A stretch of DNA of 64,000 nt, from positions 104,465 to 168,464 of the forward strand of contig NZ_JASNJD010000010.1 in assembly GCF_030164425.1 (NCBI RefSeq), read 5' to 3'. Of the stretch, positions 51,849-60,264 are shown piece by piece. A model generated the notes under the pieces. That model saw only the letters and a list, made by a program, of their open reading frames with translations, was not told where the DNA came from and searched no databases. Within the stretch, counting starts at the first letter, position 1. Each line of letters opens with the position of its first letter. Both the position numbers and the translations under genes were made by a program. The DNA comes from Pseudodonghicola flavimaris. Lineage in GTDB: Bacteria; Pseudomonadota; Alphaproteobacteria; Rhodobacterales; Rhodobacteraceae.

Positions 51849-53468
51849 TCACTCGGGCTTGCGGCTGACATAGCCCCGGCGCAGATCGCGGGCGCGATCC
51901 TCCGGCGCGCGCGCCGCCGGGTCGCCAAAGCCGCCGCCGCCGGGCGCCTTCAGCACCAGCCGGCGGCCCTCGGGGACGAATTGCCAGCCCTTGGGCTTCA
52001 GCGGCGTGCCGTCGTCCAGCTCCACCACACCGGCCGCACCGGACCCGCCGCCGTCGCGGCCACGGGGCGGCGTGGTGACCCGGTCGAACATGGCGGAGAA
52101 GTCGAATTCATGGCCCGCCTCGGGCCCGATCTCGATGATCTGGCCGAGCCCGCCGCGATATTGCCCCTCGCCGCCCGAATCCGGCCGTAGCTCCTTGCGC
52201 CAGACGATGATCGGGCCGGTATGTTCCGTCGCCTCGATCGGCATGGTGTGCACACCGGAGGGAAAGGCGGTGGCCGACAGCCCGTCCAGCCCGGGCCGCG
52301 CCCCCATGCCGCCGGAATTGAACATGAGGACTTCGGCGCGCCGCCCCGGTTGCCCCGCCACCGGCCGGGCAGAGATATGGACATTCCACAGCGCGCCCGC
52401 CCCTTCGGCCAGGATCTGCCCCGGCAGCGCCTTGGCCAAGGCCCCCAGCACCACGTCGGGCACCATGTGGCCGATCACATGGCGCAGGCTGACCGGCGCC
52501 GGGCGCGGCGCATTGAGAATGCCCTCGGGGGCGGAAATGGTGAAGGCCGCGAGCGAGGCGGCGTTGTTCGGGATATCCGGCGCCACCACGCATTTGATCG
52601 CATAGCAGGCATAGGCCTTGGTGTAGATCAGCGGCACGTTGATGCCCCAGCGGCTAACCGGCGACGAGCCGGTGAAATCGACATTCACCCGGTCTCCGGT
52701 GATCTCCACCGCCGCCGCCAGCCGGATCGGATCGTCATAGCCATCGGTCAGCATATCGTTCGACCACTGCCCCCTGGGCAGCGCCGCGATCCGCTCCATC
52801 ACCGCCGCATGGGTGCGGGAGAAGATGAACTCCGCCAGCGGATCGAGGCGCGGCAGCCCGACCTCTTCCAGCATCTCGACCAGCCGGCGGTGGCCGACAT
52901 CGTTGCAGGCCGCCAGCGAATAGAAATCGCCGATCACCTGATCGGGTTCGCGCACATTGGCGCGCAGCAGTCGCAGCAGATCGCGGTTCACCTCGCCTGC
53001 GCGGGCGAAATGCATGATCGGGATCTGGATGCCTTCCTCATAGACCGATTTGCCATCCGCACCGAAGCCGCGTCCGCCCACATCCACCACATGGGCGGTG
53101 CAGGCGAAGAAACCGATCAGCTCGTCCTCAAGAAACGAGGGCGAGACCATGGTGATGTCGTGCAGATGGCCGGTGCCCTTCCAGGGATCGTTGGTGACAT
53201 AGGTGTCGCCCGGGCGCATCTCCTCATCGGCCAGCGCCGCGATGAAATGCGGCACCGCCTCGGCCATGGTGTTGACATGCCCCGGCGTGCCGGTGACCGC
53301 CTGGGCCAGCATCCGCCCCTCGCGGTCGAACACCCCGGCAGAGAGATCGCCGGCCTCGCGCACCGAGGTGGAGAAGGCAGTGCGCAAGAGCGTCGTCGCC
53401 TGTTCCTCCACCACCGAGATCAGCCGGTTCCACATCACCTGCATCCGGATATCGTCGATCTGGCTCAT
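51849..53468 (-). CDS. hyuB: Hydantoinase B / oxoprolinase family protein (HyuB)
   Basis: A 539-residue HyuB-type subunit with the family segments 'REAGDLSAGVFDREGRMLAQ', 'TPGHVNTMAEAVPHFI' and 'YVTNDPWKGTGHLHDI', and the C-terminal glycine-rich 'LVLKAPGGGGFGDP'. With HyuA it forms an ATP-dependent hydrolase of cyclic amides (hydantoins, 5-oxoproline, N-methylhydantoin) or an acetone-carboxylase-like complex. It lies 3 nt downstream of hyuA, with AAAGGAG before the ATG. Exact substrate unknown. Confidence 0.93.
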   Translation of the reverse strand: MSQIDDIRMQVMWNRLISVVEEQATTLLRTAFSTSVREAGDLSAGVFDREGRMLAQAVTGTPGHVNTMAEAVPHFIAALADEEMRPGDTYVTNDPWKGTGHLHDITMVSPSFLEDELIGFFACTAHVVDVGGRGFGADGKSVYEEGIQIPIMHFARAGEVNRDLLRLLRANVREPDQVIGDFYSLAACNDVGHRRLVEMLEEVGLPRLDPLAEFIFSRTHAAVMERIAALPRGQWSNDMLTDGYDDPIRLAAAVEITGDRVNVDFTGSSPVSRWGINVPLIYTKAYACYAIKCVVAPDIPNNAASLAAFTISAPEGILNAPRPAPVSLRHVIGHMVPDVVLGALAKALPGQILAEGAGALWNVHISARPVAGQPGRRAEVLMFNSGGMGARPGLDGLSATAFPSGVHTMPIEATEHTGPIIVWRKELRPDSGGEGQYRGGLGQIIEIGPEAGHEFDFSAMFDRVTTPPRGRDGGGSGAAGVVELDDGTPLKPKGWQFVPEGRRLVLKAPGGGGFGDPAARAPEDRARDLRRGYVSRKPE

Positions 53469-53471
53469 GTC

Positions 53472-55547
53472 TCAGGCTCCTTTCCTGAGCAGCAGGATAC
53501 TGCCGTCACTCTGGATCACCGCGTCGAAGGGGCTGGTGACCACGGTGGCGGTCTCCTCCTCGACGATCACCGCCGGGCCGGCGATGCGGGCGCCCGGCGC
53601 CAGCCCGTCACGGGCATGGATCGCGCTGGGGCACATGACGCCGCTGGCCGGGTCGAAGACATCGCGGCTGTCGCTCACCGGCTGGTCGATGCCATCGAGC
53701 TCCAGCACATGGCGGGCGCCCTCGGGGCGGATGTCCTGCACCTTGACCGAGAAGGTCACGCATTCGATCTCCAGCCCCTCGACGGCGCGGCCGAAGAACT
53801 GCGCATAGCGCTCACGGAAGGCTTCGGCGATCGCTGCGGCATCCGCCGGGGTGAAAGGCCGGTCGGGCAAGGGCACCGGGATTTCCCAGCCCTGCCCGGC
53901 ATAGCGCATGAACGCGGTGATCTCATGCATGATCTCGCCCCGTGCCCCCTCGCGGACGAACCCCTCCGCCGTGGCTTTCAGCCCGGCGAGCAGCGTGTTC
54001 AGCCCCGCCGCATCGAAGCCCGTGAGCCGCATCACCTGGGACGCCACCGCCTCATAACCGAAGGGCGCCCTGAGAAAACCGATGGCCGAACCGACCCCGG
54101 CACCGCGCGGGATCAGGCAGAGGTCGATCCCCAGTTTCTCGCAAAGCCGGGCGGCATGCAGCGGCGCGGCGCCGCCGAAGGCGATCATCCGGGTGTCAGA
54201 GATGTTCTTGCCGTTCTCCACCGCATGGACGCGGGCGGCATTGGCCATGTTCTCATCGACCACATCGCAGATTCCGAAGGCCGCCGCCTGCGTCCCCAGC
54301 CCCAGCCGCGCGCCCACCTCCGTCGCCACCGCCTGCTCAGCCGCCGGCACCGAGAGGCGGATCTTGCCACCGGCGAAATTCTCCGGGTCGAGCTTGCCGA
54401 GAAGCAGATCGGCATCGGTGATCGCCGGCCGGGTGCCGCCCTGTCCGTAGCAGGCCGGGCCCGGCTCCGACCCCGCCGATTGCGGCCCGGCCTGGATCCG
54501 CCCCATGGCGTCGACCCAAGCGAGCGAGCCGCCCCCGGCGCCGATCTCGATCATCTCGATCACCGGAATGGAGATCGGCATGCCCGAGCCCTTGGAGAAC
54601 CGGTAACTGCGCGCTACCTCGAAACTGCGGGCGGTCTGCGGCTGATACTGGTCGATCAGGCAGATCTTGGCGGTGGTGCCACCCATGTCGTAGCTGACCA
54701 CCCGCTCCAGCCCGAACTGCCGGGCGATATCGGCGGCGAAGATGGCACCGCCCGCCGGCCCGGATTCGACCAGCCGCACCGGGAATTCCGCCGCCGTCTC
54801 GACCGAGATCAGCCCGCCGCCGGAATGGATCATGAAGACCGGGCATTGCGCCCCCTGCTCTCGCAGCCGCCGTTGCAGCCGGTGCAGGTAATCCTCCATC
54901 TGCGGCCGCACATAGGCATTGGCGCAGACGGTGTTGAACCGCTCGAATTCCCGCATCTGGGGCGACACGTCGGAGGAGAGCGAGATCGGCAGGTCCAGCC
55001 GCTGCGCCAGAATCTCCCGCGCACGGCGTTCGTGTGCCGGGTTGGCATAGGCGTGGATGAAGCCCACCGCCACCGAGCCGAAGCCGCCGGCGGCGATCTC
55101 CGCCGCGATCTGCTGCAGGCGCGCCTCGTCCAGCGGCTGAAGCTCGGCGCCCTGCGCGTTCATCCGTCCTCCGACGGTAAAGCGATCCTCGCGCGGGATC
55201 AGCGGCTCGGGCAGCTTCAGGTTCAGGTCGTATTGCTCGAAGCGGTTCTCGGTCCGCATCTCGATCACGTCGCGAAACCCTTCGGTGGTGACCAATGCGG
55301 TACGCGCGCCGCGGCGTTCGATCAGCGCATTGGTGGCCAGCGTGGTGCCGTGGATGATCATGTCGATCCGGCCGATCGGCAGCCCCGCCTGCTCCAGCAC
55401 GATATCGATCCCGTCGAGGATCGCCTGCTCCGGCTGGGCATAATTCGTCAGCACCTTGGTCGAATAGATCACGCCCCTGAGGTCGAGCGCGATGTCGGTG
55501 AAGGTGCCGCCGATATCGGCGCCCAGCCGGATGTCGCCTGTGGTCAT
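53472..55547 (-). CDS. hyuA: Hydantoinase A / oxoprolinase family protein (HyuA)
   Basis: A 691-residue HyuA subunit with the actin-like ATP-binding phosphate-1 loop 'GADIGGTFTDIAL' at about 9-21, 'HGTTLATNALIERRGART' and 'VSYDMGGTTAKICLI'. It provides the ATPase half of the HyuAB complex. The start overlaps the upstream ThDP-enzyme gene by ATGA. N-methylhydantoinase is attractive because creatinine breakdown via N-methylhydantoin yields sarcosine, which the adjacent sox operon oxidises, but this is inference. Confidence 0.93.
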   Translation of the reverse strand: MTTGDIRLGADIGGTFTDIALDLRGVIYSTKVLTNYAQPEQAILDGIDIVLEQAGLPIGRIDMIIHGTTLATNALIERRGARTALVTTEGFRDVIEMRTENRFEQYDLNLKLPEPLIPREDRFTVGGRMNAQGAELQPLDEARLQQIAAEIAAGGFGSVAVGFIHAYANPAHERRAREILAQRLDLPISLSSDVSPQMREFERFNTVCANAYVRPQMEDYLHRLQRRLREQGAQCPVFMIHSGGGLISVETAAEFPVRLVESGPAGGAIFAADIARQFGLERVVSYDMGGTTAKICLIDQYQPQTARSFEVARSYRFSKGSGMPISIPVIEMIEIGAGGGSLAWVDAMGRIQAGPQSAGSEPGPACYGQGGTRPAITDADLLLGKLDPENFAGGKIRLSVPAAEQAVATEVGARLGLGTQAAAFGICDVVDENMANAARVHAVENGKNISDTRMIAFGGAAPLHAARLCEKLGIDLCLIPRGAGVGSAIGFLRAPFGYEAVASQVMRLTGFDAAGLNTLLAGLKATAEGFVREGARGEIMHEITAFMRYAGQGWEIPVPLPDRPFTPADAAAIAEAFRERYAQFFGRAVEGLEIECVTFSVKVQDIRPEGARHVLELDGIDQPVSDSRDVFDPASGVMCPSAIHARDGLAPGARIAGPAVIVEEETATVVTSPFDAVIQSDGSILLLRKGA

Positions 55548-57220
55548 GCCGATCCTTTCGCTGCCAGTGCCGCCGCCCGCATCTGGCTGAGACTGACCCG
55601 AGGCGTCAGCGCCTCGGGCGAGATGTTGAGATCCAGCACCGCCCCGGTTTTCGAGGCCAGCGCCCGGTCGAAGGCGGCCGGGAAATCTTCGGTGGTTTCG
55701 ACCCGCTCGCCGTGAAAACCATAGGCGCGGGCGAGTGCGGCGAAATCCGGGCTGACCATGGTGGTGCCGGACACACGCTCGGGATAATGGCGCTCCTGAT
55801 GCGCCCGGATGGTTCCGTAGATGCCGTTGTTGAGGATCAGAACGATGGGCTGGGCGCCGGCCTGCAGCGCGGTCGCCAGTTCGGTGCAGTTCATCTGGAA
55901 ATCGCCGTCCCCGGCAAAGCAGACCACGGTTTTCTCCGGCTCGGCGACCTTGGCGGCGATCGCTGCCGGCAGGCCGTAGCCCATCGCCCCCGACTGCGGC
56001 GCCAGAAGCCGCGCCTTCGGTCCGAACTTGAAGAACCGCCCCGACCAGACGGTGAAATTGCCGGCCCCGTTGGTCAGGATCATATCCCGGGGCAGCACCT
56101 CGCGCAGATGGGCACAGACCTTGCCCATATCGACCGGCGACGGCAGGTCGGGCAGTTCGAAGCCCGCCTCATAGGCGGCGCGCCCCTCCGCCCGCCAGAC
56201 GGCCCAGTCGCCGGTGACGGGCGCGAGGGCAGAGAGCGCCTCGGCAAAGGCATTGGGACCGGCCTGAATGCCCAGCTCGGGACGATAGATCTTGCCGATC
56301 TCCAGATCGGAGCCATGCACATGGATCAGCCGCTGTTTCGGCTGCGGTACGTCGAGAAGCGTATAGCCGTCGGTGGAGTTTTCTCCGAACCGGGTGTTGA
56401 TCGCCAGGATCACATCGGCCTCTGCCACCAGGCGGCGGACATGCGGCGCCATGCCGACCCCGGCCTCGCCACAGAAGACCGGGGAATTGTTGTCGAGCTG
56501 ATCCTGATAGCGAAACACCGCCACCACGGGAATGTCGGAGGCCTCGGCAAAGGCCTGAATGCGCGCCATGCTGTCGCCCTGCCAGTTGCAGCCGCCGTAG
56601 AAGATCACCGGCTGTTTCGCCTCAGCCAGAATGCCGCGCATCTTCTCCATCGCGGCGGCAGCGGGGGCCGGCTCCACGATCTCGACCGGGCCGGTCAGCG
56701 GTGTCGCCTCGGTCAGGCTGGTCAGCATGTCCTCCGGCAGCGCGATCACCACCGGACCCGGCCGGCCCGTGACCGCCATGGTCCAGGCCCGCGACAGGAT
56801 TTCGGGAATGCGGTCGATCTGGTCGATCTCCACCGCCCATTTGACCATGGTGCCGAAGACCGCCTTGTAATCGACCTCCTGAAACGCCTCGCGGCCCTTC
56901 ATATCGGTGCCGACCTGCCCCACCAGCAGGATCATCGGCGCGGAATCCTGCATCGCCGTATGCACCCCGATGGAGGCGTTGGTGGCACCGGGCCCCCGTG
57001 TCACCATGCAGATGCCGGGCGTCCCGGTCAGCTTGCCATAGGCGGCGGCCATGAATCCGGCGCCGCCCTCGTTGCGGCAAAGGACATAGTCCAGCCGGCC
57101 AGGCGTGTCGTGCAGCGCGTCCAGCACCGCCAGATAGCTTTCGCCCGGCACCCCGAACGCCTTCTTCGCCCCCAGTGCGATCAGGCTTTCGACCAGCAGT
57201 TGTCCCCCGTTACGCGTCAT
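55544..57220 (-). CDS. Thiamine diphosphate-dependent enzyme, acetolactate synthase-like large subunit
   Basis: A 558-residue ThDP enzyme with the usual three domains: PYR (about 1-170) with catalytic glutamate E51 in 'CRNEGGAGFMAAAYGKLTG', a central domain, and PP (about 370-540) with the Mg/ThDP motif 'GDGDFQMNCTELATAL' and 'ILNNGIYGTIR'. Acetolactate-synthase-like proteins of this group also include decarboxylases and carboligases acting on other 2-oxo acids. First gene of the operon ahead of hyuA; there is no small regulatory subunit, so a biosynthetic AHAS is unlikely. AAAAGGA before ATG 57220. Confidence 0.92.
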   Translation of the reverse strand: MTRNGGQLLVESLIALGAKKAFGVPGESYLAVLDALHDTPGRLDYVLCRNEGGAGFMAAAYGKLTGTPGICMVTRGPGATNASIGVHTAMQDSAPMILLVGQVGTDMKGREAFQEVDYKAVFGTMVKWAVEIDQIDRIPEILSRAWTMAVTGRPGPVVIALPEDMLTSLTEATPLTGPVEIVEPAPAAAAMEKMRGILAEAKQPVIFYGGCNWQGDSMARIQAFAEASDIPVVAVFRYQDQLDNNSPVFCGEAGVGMAPHVRRLVAEADVILAINTRFGENSTDGYTLLDVPQPKQRLIHVHGSDLEIGKIYRPELGIQAGPNAFAEALSALAPVTGDWAVWRAEGRAAYEAGFELPDLPSPVDMGKVCAHLREVLPRDMILTNGAGNFTVWSGRFFKFGPKARLLAPQSGAMGYGLPAAIAAKVAEPEKTVVCFAGDGDFQMNCTELATALQAGAQPIVLILNNGIYGTIRAHQERHYPERVSGTTMVSPDFAALARAYGFHGERVETTEDFPAAFDRALASKTGAVLDLNISPEALTPRVSLSQMRAAALAAKGSA

Positions 57221-57591
57221 CGTCCCTGTCCTTTTGCAATCTGTCCCAACCGGTCGCCCCGAAGCGGGACTCACCTGAGCAAGACAGATCATCACCCGGC
57301 CCCCGGTGGCAAGCGCCCGCGCCGAAACCACCAGGACCCGAAACCACCAGGGCCCGCACCCTGCGGCGCCCGGCCCTCGTCCCAGGAGCATGCGTCCGGC
57401 GAAGCGTGCGGAAAACCAAGAAACGCAACAGAATGACAAGAAAAACTTGTTAAAGGATCATGCCGGCGCGTTCCCCCTTGTCAGAGCGAAGGCGTAACAG
57501 GCTGATTATGGGTCACAAAGATACATCCCGGCGTTCCATCGCCGACGGCGGCCCCTGCCCCGAGGACAGCCCCCGCTTTCCCAGACGCTGA
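57221..57591. other. 371-nt gap between ThDP-enzyme and GlxA-type regulator genes
   Basis: No gene is evident. It holds the promoter region of the minus-strand catabolic operon, a 16-bp tandem repeat (57322-57353), a small ACAAG-AAAAA-CTTGT dyad (57436-57450) and a widely spaced ATCTGTC/GACAGAT pair (57239-57245 and 57283-57289). The last two have the shape of LysR-type half sites, but neither is close to a convincing -10/-35 pair. Confidence 0.4.
57322..57353. repeat. 16-bp tandem repeat, two copies
   Basis: CCGAAACCACCAGG(A/G)C occurs at 57322-57337 and again at 57338-57353 with one mismatch, 100-130 bp upstream of the ThDP-enzyme gene. It could be a simple local duplication or a paired protein-binding site. 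Confidence 0.7.
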
Positions 57592-58575
57592 TCAATCGTC
57601 AGGCGTCTCCGCCCCGGTCGCCGCGCCGCCCCGCCGCCAGGCGCGGGGGGACTGGCCGTAATGGTCGGAAAAGGCGCGGGAGAAATGCGCCGGCCCGGCA
57701 AAGCCGGTGGCCTGCGCCACCTCGGCCAGCGGCAGGGTCGACCGGCGCAGCAACTGATCGGCCTTTTCCAGCCGCAGCCGACGGTAGAAGCTCATGACGC
57801 TCTGGCCCAGCTGCGCCTGCGCCAGCCGCTCCAGCTGCCGCGCCCCCAGCCCGGACAGCTGCGCCAGATCGTCCAGCTTCAGCGGATCGGCGATATGACT
57901 GGTCATCAGCTCCACCGCCGCCGCCAGCGCCGGGTGATGCAGCCCGTATTTCGCCACCGCATCGGTTTGCTGCGGCTCTTCCGCGGCGCGGATGCCGGTG
58001 TGAATGAACCACTCGCTCACCCCGCGCGCCAGGTCGGCACCGTGATCGCGGGCGATCAGCGCGTGCATCATGTCGAGCGGCGCCATGCCGCCGGCGCAGG
58101 TGAAACGGTCGCGGTCGATCACGAACAGCCGGCGCTCGATCAGCGCCTCCGGGTGGCGGGCGCGCAGGCCTTCGGCGTGTTCCCAGTGGATGGTGAAGCG
58201 CCGCGCCTGCATCAGCCCGGCCTGCACCAGGATCGCGGCGCCGCCGGAGATCCCGCCCAGCGGCACCCCGCCCCGCCCCAGCCGCCTGAGCCAGCCCAGA
58301 ACATGCGGATCGACGAAGGCCAGCGGGTCACCACCGGCCACCACGAACAGGATATCGAACCCCAGCCCCGCCTGATCCAGCGTGACGGTCTCAAAGGCAC
58401 CGCCGACCGAGCTTTGCTGCCAGCCGCCACGGGCCGAGACGAAACGCATGTCATAGAGCGCCCGGCCGGAGAGCAGATTGGCGGCCCGCAAGGGCTCCAC
58501 CGCCGAGGCGGCCGACAGCAGGGCGAAATCGTCGATCAGCAGGAAGCCGTAGCGTTTCGGGCTCAGGGGGGACAT
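57592..58575 (-). CDS. GlxA-family regulator (DJ-1/PfpI plus AraC HTH), GbdR/CdhR-like
   Basis: A 327-residue regulator: an amidotransferase-like DJ-1/PfpI domain (about 8-175, 'YGFLLIDDFALLSAASAVEP', 'GISGGAAILVQAGLM') used as a sensor, and a C-terminal AraC HTH (about 215-315, 'LDDLAQLSGLGARQLERLAQ', 'FSRAFSDHYGQSPRAWR'). GbdR and CdhR, of this type, control glycine betaine, carnitine and sarcosine catabolism. It is divergent from soxBDAG, so sarcosine- or dimethylglycine-dependent activation is likely. ATG 58575 is preferred (GAGGAT upstream) over ATG 58608, which has no ribosome site. Confidence 0.92.
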   Translation of the reverse strand: MSPLSPKRYGFLLIDDFALLSAASAVEPLRAANLLSGRALYDMRFVSARGGWQQSSVGGAFETVTLDQAGLGFDILFVVAGGDPLAFVDPHVLGWLRRLGRGGVPLGGISGGAAILVQAGLMQARRFTIHWEHAEGLRARHPEALIERRLFVIDRDRFTCAGGMAPLDMMHALIARDHGADLARGVSEWFIHTGIRAAEEPQQTDAVAKYGLHHPALAAAVELMTSHIADPLKLDDLAQLSGLGARQLERLAQAQLGQSVMSFYRRLRLEKADQLLRRSTLPLAEVAQATGFAGPAHFSRAFSDHYGQSPRAWRRGGAATGAETPDD

Positions 58576-58620
58576 GCGCGGATCCTCACAGCGGGCCTCA
58601 TGTCCCATTTCTGCAAAAAT

Positions 58621-58637
58621 TTGTCAATTCTAGACAA
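58621..58637. promoter_or_regulatory. TTGTC-N7-GACAA dyad between the GlxA-type gene and soxB
   Basis: TTGTC (58621-58625), seven bases, GACAA (58633-58637) is a perfect 5-bp dyad in the AT-richest part of the 114-nt divergent gap, 53 nt before soxB. It is a candidate site for the GlxA/AraC-type regulator. Confidence 0.45.
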
Positions 58638-58689
58638 CATCCATGCCGCCGCTTCGTGTCAGAACCGATCCGATCAACAGGAGTTCCCG

Positions 58690-59940
58690 ATGCGCTTTTC
58701 CGGCTTTCGCGTGTTCAAGGAGGCAGTGACCGGCCACAAGGGCTGGAAACCGCTCTGGCGCACGCCCGATCCGCAGCCCGAGTATGATATCATCATCGTC
58801 GGCGGCGGTGGTCACGGTTTGTCGACCGCCTATCACCTGGCCGCCAAATTCGGCGTCACCCGCGTGGCGGTGCTGGAAAAGGGCTGGCTCGGTTCCGGCA
58901 ATATCGGCCGCAACACCACCATCATCCGCTCCAACTACCTGTTGCCGGGCAACGAGCATTTCTACGAGCTGTCGATGAAGCTCTGGGAAAACCTGGAGCA
59001 GGAGACCAACTTCAACTCCATGGTCAGCCAACGCGGCATCATCAACCTGATCCATACCGACGGTCAGCGCGATGCCTATCGCCGGCGCGGCAACGCGATG
59101 ATGCTGGCCGGCGCCGGGGCCCAGCTGCTGTCCCGCGACGAGGTGCGCGAGATGGTGCCCTTCCTGAATTTCGACAATGCTCGCTTTCCGATCAAGGGCG
59201 GGCTGATGCAAACCCGAGCCGGCACCGCGCGGCATGACGGCGTGGTCTGGGGCTATGCCCGGGGCGCCGACATGCGCGGCGTTGACATCATCCAGAACTG
59301 CGAGGTCACCGGCTTCCGCATCGAGAACGGCAAGGTTCTGGGGGTCGAGACCTCCCGCGGCTATATCGGCGCCAAGAAGGTCGGCGTGGCGGTGGCCGGC
59401 TCTTCCAGCCGGGTGATGGCGCAGGCCGGCATGCGGCTGCCGATGGAAAGCCACGTGCTGCAGGCCTTCGTCTCCGAAGGGCTGAAACCGACGATCCCTG
59501 GGGTGATCACCTTCGGTGCCGGGCATTTCTATATCAGCCAGTCGGACAAGGGCGGGTTGGTCTTCGGCGGCGATCTGGACGGCTACAACTCCTATGCGCA
59601 GCGCGGCAACCTGCCGGTGATCGAGGACGTCGCCGAGGGCGGCATGGCACTGATGCCGATGATCGGCCGGGCGCGTCTGCTGCGCATGTGGGGCGGCATC
59701 ATGGACATGACGATGGACGGCTCCCCGATCATCGACAAGACCGATATCGACGGGCTCTATTTCAACGGCGGCTGGTGTTACGGCGGCTTCAAGGCGACGC
59801 CGGCCTCCGGCTTCTGCTTCGCCCATCTGCTGGCCAAGGACGAACCCCATGAGGTCACCAGACAGATGCGGCTGGACCGCTTCGCCCGTGGCTATCTGCT
59901 GGACGAAAACGGCCGCGGCGCGCAGCCGAACCTGCACTGA
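58690..59940 (+). CDS. soxB: Sarcosine oxidase subunit beta
   Basis: A 416-residue catalytic subunit of heterotetrameric sarcosine oxidase. The FAD-binding fold is 'YDIIIVGGGGHGLSTAYHLA' (about 32-51), and H182 in 'GTARHDGVVWGYARGAD' is the histidine that carries covalent FMN in the family. It demethylates sarcosine to glycine, with methylene going to tetrahydrofolate on the alpha subunit. AGGAG before ATG 58690. First gene of soxBDAG. This is not the thiosulfate-oxidising SoxB. Confidence 0.96.
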   Translation: MRFSGFRVFKEAVTGHKGWKPLWRTPDPQPEYDIIIVGGGGHGLSTAYHLAAKFGVTRVAVLEKGWLGSGNIGRNTTIIRSNYLLPGNEHFYELSMKLWENLEQETNFNSMVSQRGIINLIHTDGQRDAYRRRGNAMMLAGAGAQLLSRDEVREMVPFLNFDNARFPIKGGLMQTRAGTARHDGVVWGYARGADMRGVDIIQNCEVTGFRIENGKVLGVETSRGYIGAKKVGVAVAGSSSRVMAQAGMRLPMESHVLQAFVSEGLKPTIPGVITFGAGHFYISQSDKGGLVFGGDLDGYNSYAQRGNLPVIEDVAEGGMALMPMIGRARLLRMWGGIMDMTMDGSPIIDKTDIDGLYFNGGWCYGGFKATPASGFCFAHLLAKDEPHEVTRQMRLDRFARGYLLDENGRGAQPNLH

Positions 59941-59949
59941 GGTAAGACG

Positions 59950-60264
59950 ATGCTGATCCCCCATCCCCTTCTCGGCCCGCGCGACGCGCAGGAATTCACC
60001 TATCTCGGCGATGCGATGATGATCGACCGGCCCGACGGGCTGGCCGAGGGCGCCGAAGCGGCGTTTTGCGATTATGTCTTCCAGCGCGACAACCCCGCCG
60101 GGCTGCATCGCGAGCTGTGGTTTCACGAACAGGGCGACCGCTCCTGGCTGGTGGTGACCCGGAACACCGTCACCCATGAAATCCTCGGGGCGGAACTGGC
60201 CCGCGACGTGGCGCTGGCCCGCCGCGCCACCGACACGCCCGCCGATCAGGGAGACGCGCAATGA
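59950..60264 (+). CDS. soxD: Sarcosine oxidase subunit delta, zinc-site cysteines lost
   Basis: A 104-residue delta subunit, normal in length and clearly in family ('GPRDAQEFTYLGDAM', 'NTVTHEI'). In usual SoxD the N-terminus has CPxC and a later HxxGC segment, together binding a structural Zn2+. Here those positions read H5-P-L-L8 and 'FHEQGDRSW', so all three cysteines are absent; the only cysteine left is in 'AAFCDYVF'. The reading frame is intact and overlaps soxA by ATGA, so this is divergence, not a broken gene. Confidence 0.92.
   Translation: MLIPHPLLGPRDAQEFTYLGDAMMIDRPDGLAEGAEAAFCDYVFQRDNPAGLHRELWFHEQGDRSWLVVTRNTVTHEILGAELARDVALARRATDTPADQGDAQ

Noticed and set aside
52221..55715. Very long plus-strand open frame (about 1160 codons) opposite hyuB-hyuA
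   Set aside because: It spans two coupled real genes on the other strand and reads as His/Arg/Gln-rich low-complexity peptide; an antisense shadow of GC-rich coding DNA.
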